From JBFWMG01 sp050251715 (GTDB taxonomy: Bacteria; Desulfobacterota; Desulfovibrionia; Desulfovibrionales; Desulfovibrionaceae), in the NCBI GenBank assembly GCA_050251715.1, contig JBFWMG010000001.1, forward strand, positions 248,001 through 312,000: a stretch of DNA of 64,000 nucleotides. The letters are read 5' to 3'. Position numbers and translations under genes: made by a program. The notes below the pieces were generated by a model. That model saw nothing but the letters and a program-made list of their open reading frames with translations. It had not been told where the DNA came from and made no database searches. Shown in pieces: positions 61,201-64,000 of this stretch (positions are counted from its first letter, which is position 1; the number at the start of each line of letters is the position of its first letter).

Positions 61201-61493
61201 AATTCGACCTGATGTTGCTTGATTTGCAGATGCCGGTCATGGACGGTTTGCACACCGCAAGCCGGATCCGGCAGTCGACGCTCATTGGGGACAAGGCGCT
61301 GGTTCCCATCATCGCCCTCACAGGCCACGCCATGCCCGACGACCGGAAAAAATGCGCCGCCGCGGGCATGGACGGCTTTGTGCCCAAGCCGGTGGACTGG
61401 GCGGAACTGGCCCGCACCATTGCGGACGTGCTTGAAAAGCGTACCGTCTCATCAGATGTTGCCTGCGCCGGGAGCTATACCGACCGGCAATAG
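58224..61493 (+). CDS. Hybrid sensor histidine kinase with Cache, PAS and GAF domains and a receiver
   Basis: 1089 residues. TM1 about 20-42, a periplasmic Cache-like sensor (45-185, EYFQSIVAKGRVFQKRVAKDG), TM2 about 186-208, PAS about 240-355, two GAF-like regions (about 375-500, with CEGVAARSTCCYTSG, and about 515-690). Then come HisKA with HEIRTP (His708), HATPase (DTGIGIP; GAGLGLAITRR) and a receiver with Asp1000 in LLDLQMPVMDG. The first GAF has a Cys triplet that could ligate a metal. ATG 58224 has GGAGG ten bases upstream. It is the nearest kinase to the receiver at 62,442, though 950 bases and a promoter separate them. Confidence 0.92.
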   Translation: MREAVLRAMTRFQSGQKTFFASSLLALVLPLVLFGAVYAAFNSYIYHAEKTDAYKIARHFMLLVSTDSLQRETPIPEEEGIKRFAAFADSFSLYKIKIFSASGMAIYSTRPEEVGMRNTKEYFQSIVAKGRVFQKRVAKDGFSAQGFKVSRDVIETYVPIMADGTFLGAVEVYTDISDSVAHMRRILFLVTAVALLLGASLLGVILIVDRRAARAEDSLLYKRLQYEHATAVDDLRQSEKRFHLLFQNVTTGMAKVLPSGVVTDCNDVFCTVLGRLRKQVFGAEMRQFFTEEGAQSFMDSLRRASEGTTGTQQVTVRCLCPGSRILWGEFTMSPMVDDSGVVDAVLVSCRDVATAKVTDEIYSFLSHSSNKGGKVFFASLARYLSELLGMDFVCIDKVDNLGTAQTLAVYQDGQFKENVAYSIKGTPCEGVAARSTCCYTSGIRGEFPESPLLQHLQAESYAGTPLWDSAGKPIGLIACVGRRPVGSPDIVRHALQLVALRASGELERLLSNELRARDSRLYESLTSLAYAYLDVNSLARMAEATLAESLAITGSRTGLVGYVDWQSGHFVCAAKTEDMGDICVGITRDGEAAPQGGVWNWALQEKNSMLTNTPSYVYPGGDPNALPLAIRRFVSAPAMAGETLVGQIALANAERDYDGQDLKAVESVATMFSLGVRRLMLESELVGAKEGADRANMAKSHFLATMSHEIRTPLNGVLGMLQLLQAGHLDEPQSRYVDMAASSARRLTRLLSDIIDLSKIESERLDVHDAAFSVNDLQESLVEVFSNAAMEKGLLLEIGIDAAMPPRMVGDALRVRQILFNLVGNALKFTDQGGVTVHIELIGTTESAGYTVRFTVSDTGIGIPSGRLKDIFDPFTQVDVSYERRYQGAGLGLAITRRLVDLMHGDVSIESRVGAGTSISVILPFRRSAEKPAGGPGEESEPLPLEGLSLRVLLAEDDEVNRHAMGRMLERMGHEVVAVADGESALKQLARGEFDLMLLDLQMPVMDGLHTASRIRQSTLIGDKALVPIIALTGHAMPDDRKKCAAAGMDGFVPKPVDWAELARTIADVLEKRTVSSDVACAGSYTDRQ

Positions 61494-61730
61494 TCTTTTG
61501 CCGGAACCGGCGCTCGCCGGAGCAGGCAACCACCCGCCGCTGACGACCGTCTGACTTGGCGGACGGCCGCACGGTCATCCCGCCTTTCGTCTTGCGTTTC
61601 CCGCGCCCCGAGTTGCGGCATACGGGGCCACCGCGCGCGCCGGACAGGCGCGGCGGGATATGAGTGGTGGCCCTTCCCGCCCTTTTGGGCGTCGATTCTG
61701 TCGCAGCCGGATTTCGGGGCAGGCGGCCAA

Positions 61731-61792
61731 TGAAGCGTTATTTCAAGGAAATGCATAAGAGCATCTAAGATTTTTCAAAGTCAAGATGCTCT
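61731..61792. repeat. Two-hairpin intergenic repeat, copy 6
   Basis: GCGTTATTTCAAGGAAATGCATAAG-like core, then a perfect 9-bp stem AGAGCATCT/AGATGCTCT around AAGATTTTTCAAAGTC. Most of the first hairpin is missing. It lies 240 bases after a plus-strand gene, outside the housekeeping block, showing that the family is not limited to one operon. Confidence 0.78.
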
Positions 61793-62208
61793 CGTCGCCG
61801 CAACGCGCACCATCCCGAACCCGCCCGGCCATTCAGGCCGGTCCGCGCAATCCATCCTGAAACAGAGGCACCGTGAACGCGACCTCCCCCTCGACTCCCT
61901 GGGCAGCCCAGGGGGATGGGCGAGGCAGGTCTGGGCACGCCTCTGCGCCGCATTCCATGGCGTGCCATCTTGGGCAGGGTGCGTGCCGCACCACGGGCAG
62001 GCGCGTGCCGCACCGCGCGTTGTTCCACATGCGGCCATTCCGCCGCGCGCCGCTTGCAATCCTTTTTGTCTTCCCGGGTGTGGCGCAAGTTCCTGGGTGT
62101 CTGTGCTGTTGCGTGGTGTTGCGCGTTTCGTTGTTGTACTGCGAAAATAATAATAAATAAAATCATACAATTAAAAATAATCATGCAATCTACGGCGACG
62201 AGGATGTT

Positions 62209-62224
62209 TGGAACGCTCCTTGCT
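62209..62224 (+). promoter_or_regulatory. Sigma-54 (-24/-12) promoter for the receiver/PEP-synthase-like pair
   Basis: TGGAACG-CTCC-TTGCT matches the consensus TGGCACG-N4-TTGCW at all fixed positions but one, with GG and GC exactly ten bases apart. Transcription would start near 62,236 and give a leader of about 205 bases. An AT-rich stretch lies just upstream, where activator and IHF sites usually are. Confidence 0.72.
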
Positions 62225-62282
62225 GTAGCGATACGAAAGGCAGCTGATCCCGCATGGGACGCCCCTCCTTCCCTTCATTGGG

Positions 62283-62306
62283 CCGACCATACTGCATCAT
62301 GGTCGG
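62283..62306. other. Leader hairpin 1 upstream of the receiver gene
   Basis: CCGACCAT pairs perfectly with ATGGTCGG around an 8-base loop. It would form in the 5' leader of the sigma-54 transcript about 50 bases from its start. Confidence 0.5.
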
Positions 62307-62349
62307 GACACTGCTTACAAAAGGGCGACGGACACCCCTCGCATGTCTT

Positions 62350-62383
62350 GGGCGGGCCGGAACTAACCCCTCCCGGCCCGCCC
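62350..62383. other. Leader hairpin 2 upstream of the receiver gene
   Basis: GGGCGGGCCGG pairs perfectly with CCGGCCCGCCC around a 12-base loop. This very stable 11-bp GC stem lies 58 bases before the ATG, with no T run. It may stall RNA polymerase or control translation. Confidence 0.5.
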
Positions 62384-62441
62384 CGCCCGATCCGGGCCTG
62401 TCAATAACGTGGGAAGCGCAGCATGCCAAAAGGAGTCCCCC

Positions 62442-62825
62442 ATGAACCCCATCGATGTTTTGCTCGTGGATGACGAAGAGGATTTCCTCGACCTGATGCA
62501 CAAACGCCTCAGCAAACGGAATCTCATCGTCCGTGTGGCGCGTTCCGGCGAGGAGGCCTTGCAACGCATAGACGAGGCGCATCCCGACGTGGTGGTGCTG
62601 GACGTGAAGATGCCCGGCATGGATGGCATCGAGGCGTTGCGGCGCATCAAGGAATGTGCCCCGGAAGTGGAAATCCTCATGCTCACCGGCCATGCCAACG
62701 TCGAAGCCGCGGCGGAGGGCATGAACCTTGGCGCGCTCGATTTTCTTATCAAGCCGGTGGCCATCAACGAACTTCTGGCCAAGCTGAACGATGCCTACCG
62801 CACCAAGCAGGTGCGCGCCCTATGA
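62442..62825 (+). CDS. Single-domain response regulator
   Basis: 127-residue CheY-like receiver: acidic triad VDDEEDF, phospho-acceptor Asp54 in VVLDVKMPGMDG, Thr in MLTGHA and Lys in LIKPVA. It has no output domain. AAAAGGAG precedes the ATG. Its stop lies about 90 bases before the likely start of the PEP-synthase-like gene, repeating the receiver/PEP-synthase-like pairing found at 34-37 kb. Confidence 0.93.
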   Translation: MNPIDVLLVDDEEDFLDLMHKRLSKRNLIVRVARSGEEALQRIDEAHPDVVVLDVKMPGMDGIEALRRIKECAPEVEILMLTGHANVEAAAEGMNLGALDFLIKPVAINELLAKLNDAYRTKQVRAL

Positions 62826-62916
62826 TCGGACGTGCGCCGTGTCCTTTTGCCAGGCTTGCGCCGGGTCACGTGACGCAGGCCGCGTTGCGCCCGTGGCACG
62901 GCGGGGGGGGGAGGCT

Positions 62917-64000
62917 GTGCGGTCCGTCATAAAGGCCATATCCCAGGCGCTGGGAATGAAGGATCGGCAAGGACTGGACGATGCCGCCCTGCAGCAACTC
63001 CGCGATGCCCATCGCGCGCGGTGCCACCACTTTCGTCTGCTGCTCGAAGCCAACAACAGAGCCCTTGAGGCCATGTCCGACCTGGAGGAGGCGTTGAAGG
63101 GAACCCAGCCCTTTGGCCTGACCTATCTGCGGACACAGGCCGTGCGCGTGGCCACAAACGTCTATCAGATCATAACGCATCTGAACACGTTGTGCGGCGG
63201 CAAGTATCCCCTCCTGTTCGAGCGGCACAAGGCGTTTCAGGCCGCCATACACGAAATACTCAAACCTGCCGAAATCCGGGCGCGAGGCGCCCTGGTCATC
63301 CCCCTTGAGGACGTGGGCATCCGTGACGCGGGCGAGGTGGGATCCAAGATGGCCAGCCTGGCCGAGGCGTCGCGTGCGTTGGCCATTCCCATTCCCGAGG
63401 GATTCGTCGTCACCGCCAGCGGCTTTGCCCGGCTGATGGAGGCCAACACCCTGCAGGTGGAGCTTGACCGCCTGATGCAAAGCGCCAACCCGGAGATGCT
63501 GTCCGATTTCATGACCTTGAGCGCGGCGTTGCAGCAGCACGTCATGCGCGCCGAAATCCCCTCCGATCTCACGGCGGCCATTCTGGGCGGGCATGCCCGG
63601 CTGTGCGGGCTCCTGGGGCCGGATGTGCGTGTGGCCATGCGTTCCAGCGCCCTGGGCGAGGATCTGCGTGAGACGACGTTCGCAGGTCAGTACCGTTCGG
63701 AACTCAACGTCTGCCCGGACATCCTTCTTGAGACCTACAAGGACATCGTGGCCAGCAAATACGGCGTGACAGCCATGATGTACCGGCTCAACCGGGGCAT
63801 CCCCGACGAGTCCGTGGCCATGTGCGTGGGCTGCATGCGCATGGTGGACGCCGTGGCGGGCGGTGTGGCGTATTCGCGCAATCCCATGAACGCCCTGGAC
63901 GACTCGGTGGTCGTGTATGCCGTGTGGGGCTTGCCGCAGGCCGTGGTGGACGGCAGCACGGCGTCGGACCGTTTCGAGGTGGCGCGCACCGACCCGCCGT
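62917..64000 (+). CDS. PEP-synthase-like protein, second copy, 3' truncated by window edge
   Basis: The visible part has a helical N-terminal region of about 130 residues, then a PPDK_N ATP-grasp domain: GSKMASLAEASRALAIPIPEGFVV, AMRSSALGEDLRETTFAGQY, ASKYGVTAMMYRLNRG and GGVAYSRNPM. These segments align with the copy at 34-37 kb. The start is uncertain: GTG 62839, GTG 62917 (preceded by GGAGG but only two bases away) or ATG 62956. The frame stays open to the last base, so the phospho-His and C-terminal regions are not visible. Confidence 0.8.
   Translation, partial: MRSVIKAISQALGMKDRQGLDDAALQQLRDAHRARCHHFRLLLEANNRALEAMSDLEEALKGTQPFGLTYLRTQAVRVATNVYQIITHLNTLCGGKYPLLFERHKAFQAAIHEILKPAEIRARGALVIPLEDVGIRDAGEVGSKMASLAEASRALAIPIPEGFVVTASGFARLMEANTLQVELDRLMQSANPEMLSDFMTLSAALQQHVMRAEIPSDLTAAILGGHARLCGLLGPDVRVAMRSSALGEDLRETTFAGQYRSELNVCPDILLETYKDIVASKYGVTAMMYRLNRGIPDESVAMCVGCMRMVDAVAGGVAYSRNPMNALDDSVVVYAVWGLPQAVVDGSTASDRFEVARTDPP

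Larger units (their letters stand above)
61494..62441. other. Gene-free stretch of 948 bases before the receiver gene
   Basis: Contains, in order, one copy of the two-hairpin repeat (61731-61792), GC-rich sequence with no credible frame, an AT-rich patch (62145-62190, AATAATAATAAATAAAATCA) that could bend or bind IHF, a sigma-54 promoter (62209-62224), and two perfect hairpins in the leader (62283-62306 and 62350-62383). Confidence 0.75.

Noticed and set aside
61765..62184. Minus-strand frame of 139 codons in the gene-free stretch
   Set aside because: Starts in the AT-rich patch and becomes Arg/Gly/Ala-rich without motif; overlaps the hairpin repeat.
62822..62932. ATGA overlap start directly at the end of the second receiver
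   Set aside because: This frame stops after 36 codons. The PEP-synthase-like protein lies in another frame, with starts at 62839, 62917 or 62956.

Overview
This GC-rich window looks like chromosome from a sulfate-reducing deltaproteobacterium of the Desulfovibrionaceae. The main evidence is the block from about 2.3 to 24.5 kb. Read on the minus strand it runs YceD/DUF177, rpmF, plsX, fabH, fabG, acpP, fabF, glyA, dCMP deaminase, ribD, ribE, ribBA, ribH, nusB, leuS, lptE, holA, radC, acyP, lon, an unknown protein and dgt, with rpmB divergent at the top. From memory, the rpmB-to-leuS order is that of Desulfovibrio genomes. The density of two-component genes, the TauE/DUF169 pair and a PerR-like Fur protein fit the same group. 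No rRNA, tRNA, CRISPR array, integrase or insertion sequence was seen.

Layout. 0-2.1 kb: 3' part of a hybrid histidine kinase. 2.3-24.5 kb: the housekeeping block (fatty acid, riboflavin, one-carbon and translation genes), punctuated by a family of two-hairpin intergenic repeats. 25-33 kb: a Fur-family regulator, a secreted M15 peptidase, a STAS protein, a membrane-anchored unknown, a class III nucleotide cyclase with an N-terminal SWIM-type zinc motif, a PilZ protein and a small transaldolase. 33-43 kb (all minus): a DUF169-TauE pair, a 41-bp tandem repeat, then a compact run of membrane protein, PhnD-like lipoprotein, histidine kinase, single-domain receiver, PEP-synthase-like protein and a dual-specificity phosphatase/YkgJ fusion. 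43-51.5 kb: a CHASE4 histidine kinase followed by a 1925-residue protein of unknown function. 51.6-55 kb (minus): a cargo-type cluster with a DUF4123 chaperone, a small helical partner and two LysM proteins, as found beside type VI secretion VgrG genes, but with no VgrG, Hcp or PAAR gene in view. 55-61.5 kb: a FapA/DUF342 protein, a receiver/HD-GYP-like protein lacking its catalytic residues, and a large hybrid kinase. 62.4 kb to the end: a receiver protein and the start of a second PEP-synthase-like gene, behind a near-consensus sigma-54 promoter.

How it fits together. The first 25 kb is ordinary. The rest is dominated by signalling: four histidine kinases, four receiver-containing proteins besides the hybrids (one degenerate), a cyclase and a PilZ protein. 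The strongest candidate for an undescribed system is the repeated pairing of a stand-alone receiver with a PEP-synthase-like ATP-grasp protein. It occurs twice; where the whole gene is visible the normal PEP/pyruvate barrel is replaced by an unfamiliar C-terminal region, and a protein phosphatase is translationally coupled to it. The second candidate is the 1925-residue protein with a possible dead caspase-like C-terminal fold, convergent with the DUF4123/LysM cluster. Functional statements come from motif reading alone; no database search was run.
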